A stretch of DNA of 34,722 bases, taken from NCBI GenBank assembly GCA_017965725.1, contig JAGCPK010000004.1, positions 1-34,722 on the forward strand. The letters run 5' to 3'. Source of the DNA: Prevotella sp. (GTDB taxonomy: Bacteria > Bacteroidota > Bacteroidia > Bacteroidales > Bacteroidaceae). How positions within the stretch are numbered: position 1 is the stretch's first letter; each line of letters begins with the position of its first letter. The translations under genes were made by a program, and so were the position numbers. The notes under the pieces are model-generated. The model was not told where the DNA came from and made no database searches. It was given only the letters and a program-made list of their open reading frames with translations. Shown here piece after piece: positions 8,284 to 14,767 of the stretch.

Positions 8284-8424
8284 TTAAAGCTCTCCAGCGT
8301 CACGTAAGACGTTTTCTGCTTCGTGATAGGCTTCTTGAGCCTGATGATAAGGGTCCCTTGTGTAAGATGTTCCTGGTTCGTAACCGTGATTGTCATAAAT
8401 GACATGTGCTGTTTGTAAATCCAT
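8284..8424 (-). CDS. Micro-ORF 3: 46-aa small protein of the G-T-S-Y-T family
   Basis: The 46-aa frame starts MDLQTAHVIYDNHGYEPG and continues T-S-Y-T-R-D-P-Y, ending in a helix (HEAENVLRDAGEL). The core I-Y-D-N-x-G-x-E-P-G-T-S-Y-T aligns with micro-ORFs 1 and 2. The frame could be extended to 8502, but the ATG at 8424 has the same ACT-ATG context as its paralogues, and the extension would run through the hairpin at 8448-8484. No promoter of its own is seen, so it is probably co-transcribed from the micro-ORF 2 promoter. Function unknown. Confidence 0.6.
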   Translation of the reverse strand: MDLQTAHVIYDNHGYEPGTSYTRDPYHQAQEAYHEAENVLRDAGEL

Positions 8425-8447
8425 AGTGTTTGTTGTTTTAATGGTTA

Positions 8448-8484
8448 AAGGGCTGTTCAGTTTTGCTATCCAAGGCCAGCCCTT
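8448..8484 (-). other. Leader hairpin of micro-ORF 3
   Basis: An 8-bp perfect stem (AAGGGCTG / CAGCCCTT) closes a 21-base loop, ending 23 bases before the micro-ORF 3 ATG. It has no terminator tail. Confidence 0.55.
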
Positions 8485-8524
8485 ATAATCCTTTGGTAGC
8501 AATAGATGAGAGAATATCGTTTAA

Positions 8525-8686
8525 TTAGTCTGGTGAACACCACCGGCCTGCCTGATCTTGATAATAACCTCCGCTAACTAAGCGGTCATGCGCATCCTGA
8601 ACTGCGGTTTCCCTGTCATAACCTGTGTAGCAGGTACCTGCTTCACCATTGTTCTCAACTGTGTAAATGTCATCAATGTAACTCAT
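8525..8686 (-). CDS. Micro-ORF 2: 53-aa small protein of the G-T-C-Y-T family
   Basis: The 53-aa frame starts MSYIDDIYTVENNGEAG and continues T-C-Y-T-G-Y, ending W-C-S-P-D. The core I-Y-x-x-E-N-N-G-E-A-G-T-C-Y-T is shared with micro-ORFs 1, 3 and 4. An upstream in-frame ATG at 8719 would add eleven basic residues not seen in the paralogues, so the ATG at 8686 is preferred; it is also preceded by ACT. It has its own promoter (8772-8780) and WYL-type operator (8801-8822). Two cysteines (C19 and C50) are present. Function unknown; candidate roles are a small sensor, antitoxin or inhibitor for the large proteins downstream. Confidence 0.65.
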   Translation of the reverse strand: MSYIDDIYTVENNGEAGTCYTGYDRETAVQDAHDRLVSGGYYQDQAGRWCSPD

Positions 8687-8771
8687 AGTATTAAACCTGC
8701 GGCCTTTGGTTTTGGTCATTTGTTGTCAGAGCGGCCTGAATACTTGACTGACCATTTCAACTTTTTCTGGT

Positions 8772-8780
8772 GCAAAGATA
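8772..8780 (-). promoter_or_regulatory. -7 element of micro-ORF 2
   Basis: The minus strand reads TATCTTTGC. Exactly 20 bases separate it from the inverted-repeat operator at 8801-8822, the same spacing as at micro-ORF 1. The leader to the ATG at 8686 is about 80 bases. Confidence 0.7.
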
Positions 8781-8800
8781 GATACTTTGTTTTCAACATC

Positions 8801-8822
8801 TATGAAAGATTCCTTCATACTT
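8801..8822 (-). promoter_or_regulatory. Operator copy 2 (TATGAA-N7-TTCATA)
   Basis: Half-sites TATGAA (8801-8806) and TTCATA (8814-8819) flank a 7-base centre, followed by CTT. The block ATGAA-R-GATT-M-CTTCATACTT is shared with the copy at 9192-9216. It covers the expected -33 region, so a bound protein would block transcription. A third half-site TTCATAC lies at 8839-8845. The neighbouring WYL protein is the obvious candidate binder. Confidence 0.7.
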
Positions 8823-8832
8823 CATTTTTGTA

Positions 8833-9012
8833 TTATTCTTCATACGTTCCTCTAAACTGCTCTATTCCAAATGAGTCGTGCTCACTGAGTATTCTTCGCG
8901 CTTCTTCAATTTCAGAATAGTTTACTGGACGTTCTGGGGTGTAGCTTGTTCCTCCAGGTTCATCATAGGTCAAATTGTAGACCAAATCTAGAAAATCATA
9001 ATCGTTTTGCAT
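8833..9012 (-). CDS. Micro-ORF 1: 59-aa small acidic protein of the G-T-S-Y-T family
   Basis: The 59-aa frame starts MQNDYDFLDLVYNLTYDEPG and continues G-T-S-Y-T-P-E-R, followed by a charged helix (SEIEEARRILSEH) and a short acidic tail. It shares the core Y-x-x-E-P-G-T-S-Y-T with micro-ORF 3 and the overall plan with micro-ORFs 2 and 4. It is first in the series, 154 bases from its promoter (9166-9174), with an operator at 9192-9216. ACT precedes the ATG, as in all four. No signal peptide, membrane segment or cysteine. Function unknown. Confidence 0.65.
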   Translation of the reverse strand: MQNDYDFLDLVYNLTYDEPGGTSYTPERPVNYSEIEEARRILSEHDSFGIEQFRGTYEE

Positions 9013-9024
9013 AGTTGATTGTTT

Positions 9025-9067
9025 AAGGCCGTTTTTGTTTTATTACAGTCATCTATTAAGTGGCCTT
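9025..9067 (-). other. Leader stem of micro-ORF 1 (AAGGCC / GGCCTT)
   Basis: A 6-bp inverted repeat in the 5' UTR. Its ATG-proximal GGCC is 14 bases upstream of the ATG. Micro-ORF 2 also has two GGCC blocks (8701-8704 and 8733-8736), the nearer one likewise 14 bases from its ATG. Possibly a shared translational control structure; the stems are short, so this is tentative. Confidence 0.4.
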
Positions 9068-9165
9068 CCTAACTTCTCAATGACTATTCTTCTCTTTTGT
9101 CACAATTCCATTAGAACAAGGATTAAGACATTGTCTATTCCTCGACACTTCTTTCAAGTGACAAT

Positions 9166-9174
9166 GCAAAGGTA
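9166..9174 (-). promoter_or_regulatory. -7 element of micro-ORF 1
   Basis: The minus strand reads TACCTTTGC, the full Bacteroidetes consensus, exactly 20 bases downstream of the operator half-site at 9195. Confidence 0.7.
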
Positions 9175-9191
9175 AGGGTAATAAAATAAAA

Positions 9192-9216
9192 AAGTATGAA
9201 GGATTACTTCATACTT
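9192..9216 (-). promoter_or_regulatory. Operator copy 1 (10-bp perfect inverted repeat)
   Basis: Arms AAGTATGAAG (9192-9201) and CTTCATACTT (9207-9216) form a perfect inverted repeat around 5 bases. The inner half-sites TATGAA / TTCATA have the same 7-base centre as operator copy 2. It overlaps the last codons and stop of the WYL gene and the -33 region of micro-ORF 1, so it could serve as an operator, a weak hairpin at the end of the WYL gene, or both. Confidence 0.75.
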
Positions 9217-10189
9217 GATAAAAAACCTGCATTTTAGCTGTCCTGTCTGCAAATTCGTCTCGAAGAAACTGTGGAGAAATAACTTCTATCGCATCATTAT
9301 AGGAAAACAGAAGCATTTTTAATTCGGTGTTAACCTTTACTCTTATTTGTATGTAAACGGAATCTGCCGTTTCCTTCTCTCTCAATTCTGTCTGAGACCA
9401 ATGTAAGGGCTTGGTGCGGATGTAGCCAATATCCTTTCTGGCTATACGTAACACTATTGTTTCAACAGGATTATCTGTAAAATTTGTCACTCCTATAATG
9501 TCATCAAAATAGTCTTCAAAATTAATCTCTGAAGGAATGTATTTCTTGCTTAAGTGAGAAACATTCGCAATACGATCTATAGGATAATTAAAAACAGCAT
9601 TGTTCTCTTCTGACCATCCAAAAGCAAACCAGCGATTATTGAATTGCTTTAAATAATATGGATGGAAATTTGTTGTAACCTCTTCATTCTTAAATGATGT
9701 GTAATACAGTTTTAAAGGATGCTTATGGATAATTGCATTCATTATGGACTCTATATGTTCCAAACCTGCCAAGTCCTGATTGTAATCGAATGACATAGCC
9801 AAGCTATCGCCATTAATGCCGTCTTTTAATCCTAACAAGAAGAATCTAAGATAATCATATCTAGGATCACCTTCAAATGTTTTAAGCTTCTCTATTGTGG
9901 TGTTGATGACTTCTACATCTTTATTGATCTGCTTGAAAATGCTAAAATTTCTATCCTTATATCTCCATAATTTCTCTCTACCTCGATGGGCAGAATCGGA
10001 TTCATCGAATTCCGCTCCAAAAACAGTAGTAAACTCCTTTAGATTCTCGTCCAATGTTCTTTTATCAATATCGTCAATGTACTCGTCTAAAAGAATCTCT
10101 TTCTTCGTTACACCTTCTGGCTCTCTTAGTAGTTGGTCTAATCTTACGAACCTTTTCAATTTGTTCTGATCGGGAAATTTCTTACTCAT
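9209..10189 (-). CDS. WYL-domain transcriptional regulator, 326 aa
   Basis: Residues 8-65 look like a winged-helix DNA-binding domain (LKRFVRLDQLLREPEGVTKKEI...). Residues about 158-215 are a WYL domain: LKLYYTSFKNE, FHPYYLKQFNNRWFAFGW and NYPIDRI fit the usual pattern of beta strands with the W-[YF]-[LA] core. Residues 243-320 resemble the C-terminal WCX extension, which often mediates dimerisation or ligand response. WYL proteins of this layout (BrxR, CapW) repress phage-defence operons by binding inverted repeats in promoters and are thought to respond to nucleic-acid ligands. Here two such repeats lie directly downstream, in front of micro-ORFs 1 and 2. The gene is first in the island cluster, followed by micro-ORF 1 after about 200 bases. 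The regulatory link is inference from position and repeat symmetry. Confidence 0.85.
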   Translation of the reverse strand: MSKKFPDQNKLKRFVRLDQLLREPEGVTKKEILLDEYIDDIDKRTLDENLKEFTTVFGAEFDESDSAHRGREKLWRYKDRNFSIFKQINKDVEVINTTIEKLKTFEGDPRYDYLRFFLLGLKDGINGDSLAMSFDYNQDLAGLEHIESIMNAIIHKHPLKLYYTSFKNEEVTTNFHPYYLKQFNNRWFAFGWSEENNAVFNYPIDRIANVSHLSKKYIPSEINFEDYFDDIIGVTNFTDNPVETIVLRIARKDIGYIRTKPLHWSQTELREKETADSVYIQIRVKVNTELKMLLFSYNDAIEVISPQFLRDEFADRTAKMQVFYQV

Positions 10190-10228
10190 ATTACTCTGCC
10201 CTATGTTTTTAAAGTCCTATTTCCTACA

Positions 10229-10242
10229 ATTAGCTTGCTAAT
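10229..10242 (-). promoter_or_regulatory. Short palindrome upstream of the WYL gene
   Basis: ATTAGC / GCTAAT around two bases, 40 bases before the WYL ATG. It differs from the TATGAA/TTCATA operators, so it is either an autoregulatory site of another kind or chance. No TTTGC-type promoter is visible here. Confidence 0.3.
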
Positions 10243-10270
10243 AATTCAATCCAAAAACTATACGCCGTTA

Positions 10271-11824
10271 TTACAATCCCCTTTCAGCCCAATCACCACG
10301 GTCAAGATTTCGATATCCTATGGCTTCTGCTATGTGCATATCTTCCACTTTCTCACTACCAGCTAGGTCTGCGATGGTTCTGGCCACCTTCAAAATACGG
10401 GTATAAGCACGGGCAGAAAGACTCAATTTCGCCATTGCCATACGAAGGAGGGCTAAACCTTGCTCATTTGGCTCTGCAAATTCGTGTATCATACGCTCCG
10501 TCATCTGGGCATTGCAGTGTATTCCTTTGTAGTCTTTGTATCTGATTTCCTGGATATTACGAGCATTTATAACCCTCTCTCTGATGCTTGAACTACCCTC
10601 GCATAACGGAGTGTTCTTTTTGGAAATTTGGTCAAAAGTGAGAGGCTGAATTTCGCACTGAATGTCAATGCGATCCATCAAAGGACCACTGAATTTTGAC
10701 ATATATTTTGATATTTGCCCAGGGGTACATACACAGTGATGTGTTGGGTCGCCATAGTAGCCACAGGGGCAAGGGTTCATTGAGGCGACAAACATCAGCG
10801 AACAAGGATATTCCACTGTATATTTGGCACGGGAGATAGTTATCTTACGGTCTTCAAGGGGCTGACGAAGCACCTCAAGAGTCGTTTTGTTGAACTCTGG
10901 CAGTTCATCGAGAAAGAGCACCCCATTATGCGCCATACTCACTTCCCCTGGCAAGGCTCTGTTGCCACCACCTGTCATGGCGACCTGAGAAACGGTATGG
11001 TGCGGACTACGGAAGGGACGTTGCGAGATGAGCGATGTACCAGTGGGCAGTTTACCAGCCACAGAGTGGATCTGTGTGGTCTCAAGGCTCTCTGCCAACG
11101 ACAAGGGCGGCAGGATGCTGGGGAGACGCTTGGCCATCATTGACTTACCGCTGCCGGGGGCTCCAATCATGATCAAGTTGTGACCACCAGCAGCGGCTAC
11201 CTCCAAAGCACGCTTCACACTCTCCTGTCCTTTGACCTCGGCAAAGTCGAGGTCAAAGGAATATTGTTGTTCATAAAACTCTTTTCGGGTATCCACGACA
11301 GTAGGCTTATAATCCTCAGAGCCGTTGAAAAAACTGACCACATCAGCCAGACTGTCCATCCCATAGACCTCAAGATTATTCACGACAGCCGCCTCACGGA
11401 CGTTCGCCTCAGGCACGATGAGCCCCTTGAACCGCTCTGCACGGGCACGAATGGCTACAGGCAGGGCTCCGCTGACAGGCTTCAGACTACCGTCGAGACC
11501 AAGTTCACCAATCATCATATACTCAGCCAGACTATTCTGACTCACCTTCCCATGGGCGGCAAGGATGCCGATGGCAAGAGGCAAATCGTAACCACTCCCC
11601 TCCTTACGGATATCGGCAGGAGAAAGATTGATGGTGATGTCAGCGGTAGGCGGTTTGAAACCGATGTTTCCCATGGCCGCACGGATACGGTCGTAACTCT
11701 CCTTAACAGCGGTATCAGCCAGTCCGGACAGATGGAACTGTACTCCTCGGGTCATATTCACTTCGATAGTGATGGTAGTGGCTTCCAGCCCCATGACGGC
11801 TGCGCAGAATGTCTTTACAAGCAT
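10271..11824 (-). CDS. comM: ComM/YifB-type Mg-chelatase-like AAA+ ATPase, 517 aa (hybrid gene)
   Basis: Complete length for the family. The N-terminal 170 residues are the Lon-protease-like S5 fold domain (VNMTRGVQFHLSGL...DLPLAIGILAA). Walker A is GAPGSGKS at 221-228, Walker B GVLFLDE at 301-307, then N-P-C-P-C-G at 350-355 and the C-terminal helical lid. ComM is a helicase that drives branch migration during natural transformation; the family is also annotated as YifB. The first 1 kb (10743-11824) is GC-rich like the core genome, while 10271-10742 is AT-richer and diverged from the displaced copy at 132-594. The gene therefore appears to be native 5' plus island-borne 3', joined in the 131-bp tract, and all motifs remain intact. 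It starts 32 bases after the thioredoxin-like gene and is probably co-transcribed with it. Confidence 0.9.
   Translation of the reverse strand: MLVKTFCAAVMGLEATTITIEVNMTRGVQFHLSGLADTAVKESYDRIRAAMGNIGFKPPTADITINLSPADIRKEGSGYDLPLAIGILAAHGKVSQNSLAEYMMIGELGLDGSLKPVSGALPVAIRARAERFKGLIVPEANVREAAVVNNLEVYGMDSLADVVSFFNGSEDYKPTVVDTRKEFYEQQYSFDLDFAEVKGQESVKRALEVAAAGGHNLIMIGAPGSGKSMMAKRLPSILPPLSLAESLETTQIHSVAGKLPTGTSLISQRPFRSPHHTVSQVAMTGGGNRALPGEVSMAHNGVLFLDELPEFNKTTLEVLRQPLEDRKITISRAKYTVEYPCSLMFVASMNPCPCGYYGDPTHHCVCTPGQISKYMSKFSGPLMDRIDIQCEIQPLTFDQISKKNTPLCEGSSSIRERVINARNIQEIRYKDYKGIHCNAQMTERMIHEFAEPNEQGLALLRMAMAKLSLSARAYTRILKVARTIADLAGSEKVEDMHIAEAIGYRNLDRGDWAERGL
10743..10873. repeat. Perfect 131-bp direct repeat, right copy
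   Basis: Identical to 595-725. Mismatches resume at once on both sides (10742 and 10874). Confidence 0.95.
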
Positions 11825-11855
11825 AGTATTTAGATTTTCTGGGTAAATAATGTAT

Positions 11856-12920
11856 TTATTTCAATAATTCTTCGATCTTTTTGGTGAGTCCTGCTTGTGT
11901 CAGCGAGTGGGCGAGGATCTTGCCCTGGCTGTCAGTGATGATATTATCGGGCAGCCTCGTCAGGCCGAGTTTGACAAGGACGGGGGTCTCCCACATCCGA
12001 CCGTCGCAGACATTGCTCCACGTGATGGAGTCGCGGTCCATCAGCCGACGGCACTCCTTCTCGCTGGCATCGAGACAGATGCTAAAAATCTTCAACTGAT
12101 TCACCCCCTTCTCCTTTTCCAACCGTTTCAATTGTCGCTGAATGTTCAGACTCTCAAAGTTCCATGAGGCCCATGTGGTGATGACGTTGACTTTTGCATA
12201 TAGGTCACCACTGGAGATAGGTTTCCCTTTAATGTCTGTACTCGTAAACTTTGGCAGCATACCATTGTTCTCGAGGCTTTTCAATCCTTCTATTTGCTTG
12301 ACAAGAGCAGACAACTTCTTGTTTTCGGATCGAGCCTTTTGGACATCCTTCATCAACAGGAAAGCCTGCTTGTAGTCGGCCGTTGGGGATATAATAAAAT
12401 ATTTGTTGAGCAGATAAAGACTTGCCCTCGAAGCCGGGTTCTCCTTGATGAACCGGGCCGCTTCACGCACAGTTTCTGGAGGTGTCATTTCACTAACTTT
12501 CAGCCTGAAGGCTGTCATCTGTTCGTTCTCCTCCGTACCTTTCACCTCAATCTCCTTCAGGTGGGAAACATCACCTTCAATCTTGGCTATTGTTCCTGAT
12601 GCTCCCATGACAGGTATCTCGGAAAAGTTGGGGAAAACGAGTACGAAAGTTGCTGTCGAGTCGAGGGGAACCTGATAGGTAAAGCGTCCACCTTTCACTA
12701 TAATGGTGTCTAGTTTACGGAGGCCTCCATCAGTGCTATAGATATAAAACTCACCCTGATTGAAACCTTTGAACTCACCTTCTATACGGAACTGACCGTT
12801 GTCTGTGCTACAGGCTATGATAATAATAAGAAGGTAAGAGAGTGAAAAAATAAGTAGTAGTGGCTGTTTTAAATACCATCCACTATTACTTACCTTTTTC
12901 ATCCCAGACTTACCACTCAT
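11856..12920 (-). CDS. DUF4369 / TlpA-like thioredoxin-fold lipoprotein without CxxC, 354 aa
   Basis: The N-terminus holds a hydrophobic stretch ending I-I-I-I-A-C, a lipobox. A DUF4369-like beta domain follows (GQFRIEGEFKGFNQGEFYIY), then a helical linker and a C-terminal TlpA/AhpC-type thioredoxin fold (PKFTSTDIKGKPISSGDL...VNVITTWASWNFESLNIQRQL). In active TlpA-like proteins the W-A-S-W is followed by C-x-x-C; here it reads W-N-F-E-S, so both redox cysteines are gone and disulfide chemistry is unlikely. The ATG at 12920 overlaps the stop of the TPR gene by one base (TGATG), indicating translational coupling; a GTG at 12923 and an ATG at 12899 are alternatives. Probably cell-envelope located, function unknown. 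Confidence 0.8.
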   Translation of the reverse strand: MSGKSGMKKVSNSGWYLKQPLLLIFSLSYLLIIIIACSTDNGQFRIEGEFKGFNQGEFYIYSTDGGLRKLDTIIVKGGRFTYQVPLDSTATFVLVFPNFSEIPVMGASGTIAKIEGDVSHLKEIEVKGTEENEQMTAFRLKVSEMTPPETVREAARFIKENPASRASLYLLNKYFIISPTADYKQAFLLMKDVQKARSENKKLSALVKQIEGLKSLENNGMLPKFTSTDIKGKPISSGDLYAKVNVITTWASWNFESLNIQRQLKRLEKEKGVNQLKIFSICLDASEKECRRLMDRDSITWSNVCDGRMWETPVLVKLGLTRLPDNIITDSQGKILAHSLTQAGLTKKIEELLK

Positions 12921-14593
12921 CACTTTCTCACCTTCAGTAGTTCCATGTCGTTGTCAGCGTACTTGGCAATCGATGGATCCTTAGCCAATGCGGCTTTCAA
13001 GGCATCGGCAGCATCATCGGTATTACCCATACGGGCATAGAGCACCGACTTCAAATAATCCGTGAACGCATCGGGATTCTTCACATATTTCAAAGTGACG
13101 GCAGCCGATGCATAGTTCTTGTTCATAATCTGTGCCAAGGCAGCACTATTGGAGTAAATCTCCGCGAAGTCCTGTTCGGCCTGTGCGTAGTTGCCCTGTG
13201 CCAAATGCAGATTACCCAACACCTCTGCCAGTCCGTTGGCACCCGTCGCACTGGCAATATATTGCTCAGCGGTCTTAAGGTCACCTGTTTTCAGGGCCAG
13301 CATACCAAGATTAGCCTGTGCCTCGGGCAGTGTACCTGCGAGAGACTGTGCTTTCTGAATATACTGACGGGCTGTGTCATAATTGCCACGGGCATACTGG
13401 ATGGCAGCGAGGTTATTGTAGGCACGAGCATCGTTGGGATACACCTCTGTGGTCAGTTTGTAAATTTCCTCCTGTGCGTTGATGTCCTCTTTCAAAGCTG
13501 CCCCGTAGAGCAGTTCCTCGATACTTAGTTTGGTAGCATCATCCTTGATCTGTTGTAGAATCTGGTCGTCTGAGCGGCCTACAGTCTCGTAGTTGATGGT
13601 TAGACGAGAACGACGTAGTTCTGGCAGAATGCCATCAGCCAACTCACGGAAAGCAGAAGAAATATTCTTGATCTGCTGTTCACGTTCCTCAGGATCCTTG
13701 TACATAGAAAGAACACGCAAGATGACATCCTTGTCCTGAATATTGCTTGCCTTCACCAGTTCCTGAAATCCCTCCCAATCCTGAGCGGTATATTTGGCAT
13801 CAACATTCGCATTCATATTGATCTTCTTCAACTCCTGATTGACATACTGCTCAGACACCTTCTGACGCTCGCTAGCCAGTTTGTCATTGATACTGAATCC
13901 ACCATCGGGCGAGGCGTACGCTGACACTTCCACATTGTCGAGATTCAGACGCTCACGATCGGCATTGATCTTCTGTAACATCTTCACAAACTCCTGCACG
14001 GAATTGTTTTTCAACTCGCTCTTGCGCAGGGTAGCCTGTTGGATAAGGAACTTGATGTTGGCTTCTTGTTTCTGCTTGGTGATGCGCTGGTAGGCATCAG
14101 GAGCAATGGCAGCCTGTGCCGTGACGAGTGTATTCTTATAAAGTTCACTGGTGGCGACAATACCCTCTGCCACTTTTACCTCAGGTACCTTCACCACCTT
14201 CTTGCCAATACGGGCATTAAAGGTCAGATACATGTCGGCCTTATTGTCATCAATATATTCAAAATTGGTCTTCATTGTATAATTGCCGCCCAAACGATAG
14301 GAGATGGTCTGGTCGTTGCCCAACACCTTCTCTCCCTGGAAGATGGCACTGTTGCCTGTCACGGTCTGCCCGTTTGAGTAGCGCAACTCAGGCACCACCT
14401 CCACTACAGCCTTCTTGTTCATATACTTCTCAGGAAAATGACCATTAATAGTGGCAGGCACCTGTCCAGCCTGCGTTTCCAAGGGATTAGGGGTCACTGT
14501 AAAATTATCTGCCGACAGAGCGCCCAACTTGGAGCAGGATGCAAAGATTATCACAATAACGGCTAATAAGAAGAAAGGAAGTTTTTTCTGCAT
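12920..14593 (-). CDS. TPR-repeat lipoprotein with OmpA-like segment, 557 aa
   Basis: Starts MQKKLPFFLLAVIVIIFASC, a lipoprotein signal with lipobox F-A-S-C. Residues about 30-190 are a beta-rich surface-type domain. The region around residues 215-260 (INADRERLNLDNVEVSAYASPDGG...) resembles the OmpA/MotB-type peptidoglycan-binding fold (V.VSAYAS.DG). The C-terminal 200 residues are TPR repeats (ARAYNNLAAIQYARGNYDTA; GTLPEAQANLGMLALKTGDL). The longer frame to 14644 starts inside tRNA-Leu and is rejected. Only 18 bases separate the tRNA and the ATG, with no promoter between, so tRNA and mRNA probably share the promoter at 14728-14736. It is coupled to the downstream thioredoxin-like gene. Likely an outer-membrane or periplasmic envelope protein. 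Confidence 0.85.
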   Translation of the reverse strand: MQKKLPFFLLAVIVIIFASCSKLGALSADNFTVTPNPLETQAGQVPATINGHFPEKYMNKKAVVEVVPELRYSNGQTVTGNSAIFQGEKVLGNDQTISYRLGGNYTMKTNFEYIDDNKADMYLTFNARIGKKVVKVPEVKVAEGIVATSELYKNTLVTAQAAIAPDAYQRITKQKQEANIKFLIQQATLRKSELKNNSVQEFVKMLQKINADRERLNLDNVEVSAYASPDGGFSINDKLASERQKVSEQYVNQELKKINMNANVDAKYTAQDWEGFQELVKASNIQDKDVILRVLSMYKDPEEREQQIKNISSAFRELADGILPELRRSRLTINYETVGRSDDQILQQIKDDATKLSIEELLYGAALKEDINAQEEIYKLTTEVYPNDARAYNNLAAIQYARGNYDTARQYIQKAQSLAGTLPEAQANLGMLALKTGDLKTAEQYIASATGANGLAEVLGNLHLAQGNYAQAEQDFAEIYSNSAALAQIMNKNYASAAVTLKYVKNPDAFTDYLKSVLYARMGNTDDAADALKAALAKDPSIAKYADNDMELLKVRK

Positions 14594-14611
14594 AAAATTA
14601 GAATTTAATAG

Positions 14612-14697
14612 TGCCGCGAGCGGGACTCGAACCCGCACAGCCATTCCTGGCCAAGGGATTTTAAGTCCCTCGTGTCTACCAATTCCACCATTGCGGC
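14612..14697 (-). tRNA. tRNA-Leu (UAA)
   Basis: An 86-nt cloverleaf on the minus strand starts GCCGCAATGGTGG and ends CTCGCGGCA. It has the class II long variable arm typical of Leu and an anticodon loop CTTAAAA (anticodon TAA) on the 5-bp stem AGGGA / TCCCT. The T-arm is GCGGG-TTCGAGT-CCCGC, and the 3' CCA is not encoded. The acceptor stem has one apparent A-C mismatch (positions 6-67). Confidence 0.95.
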
Positions 14698-14727
14698 GTG
14701 GTTTTCAGCAGTGATTCTTTCACGACT

Positions 14728-14736
14728 GCAAAGGTA
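14728..14736 (-). promoter_or_regulatory. Promoter of tRNA-Leu and probably the TPR lipoprotein gene
   Basis: The minus strand reads TACCTTTGC (-7), with TTTG about 20 bases further upstream (-33), a complete sigma-ABfr promoter. It lies 30 bases upstream of the tRNA 5' end. Confidence 0.75.
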
Positions 14737-14767
14737 CGTCTATTTCCCGAAACTGCCAAACATTTTA

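Noticed and set aside
8190-8405. 71-aa minus-strand frame overlapping micro-ORF 3
   Set aside because: Overlaps a better supported frame; no motif, no ACT-ATG context, no family resemblance to the other micro-ORFs.
984-10742. Site-specific integrase or transposase for the island
   Set aside because: None of the frames shows tyrosine/serine recombinase or transposase motifs, and no short terminal repeats are seen; homologous integration explains the ends better.
14594-14644. Upstream start of the TPR lipoprotein
   Set aside because: The extra residues are translated from the tRNA-Leu gene; a proper lipoprotein signal starts at 14593.
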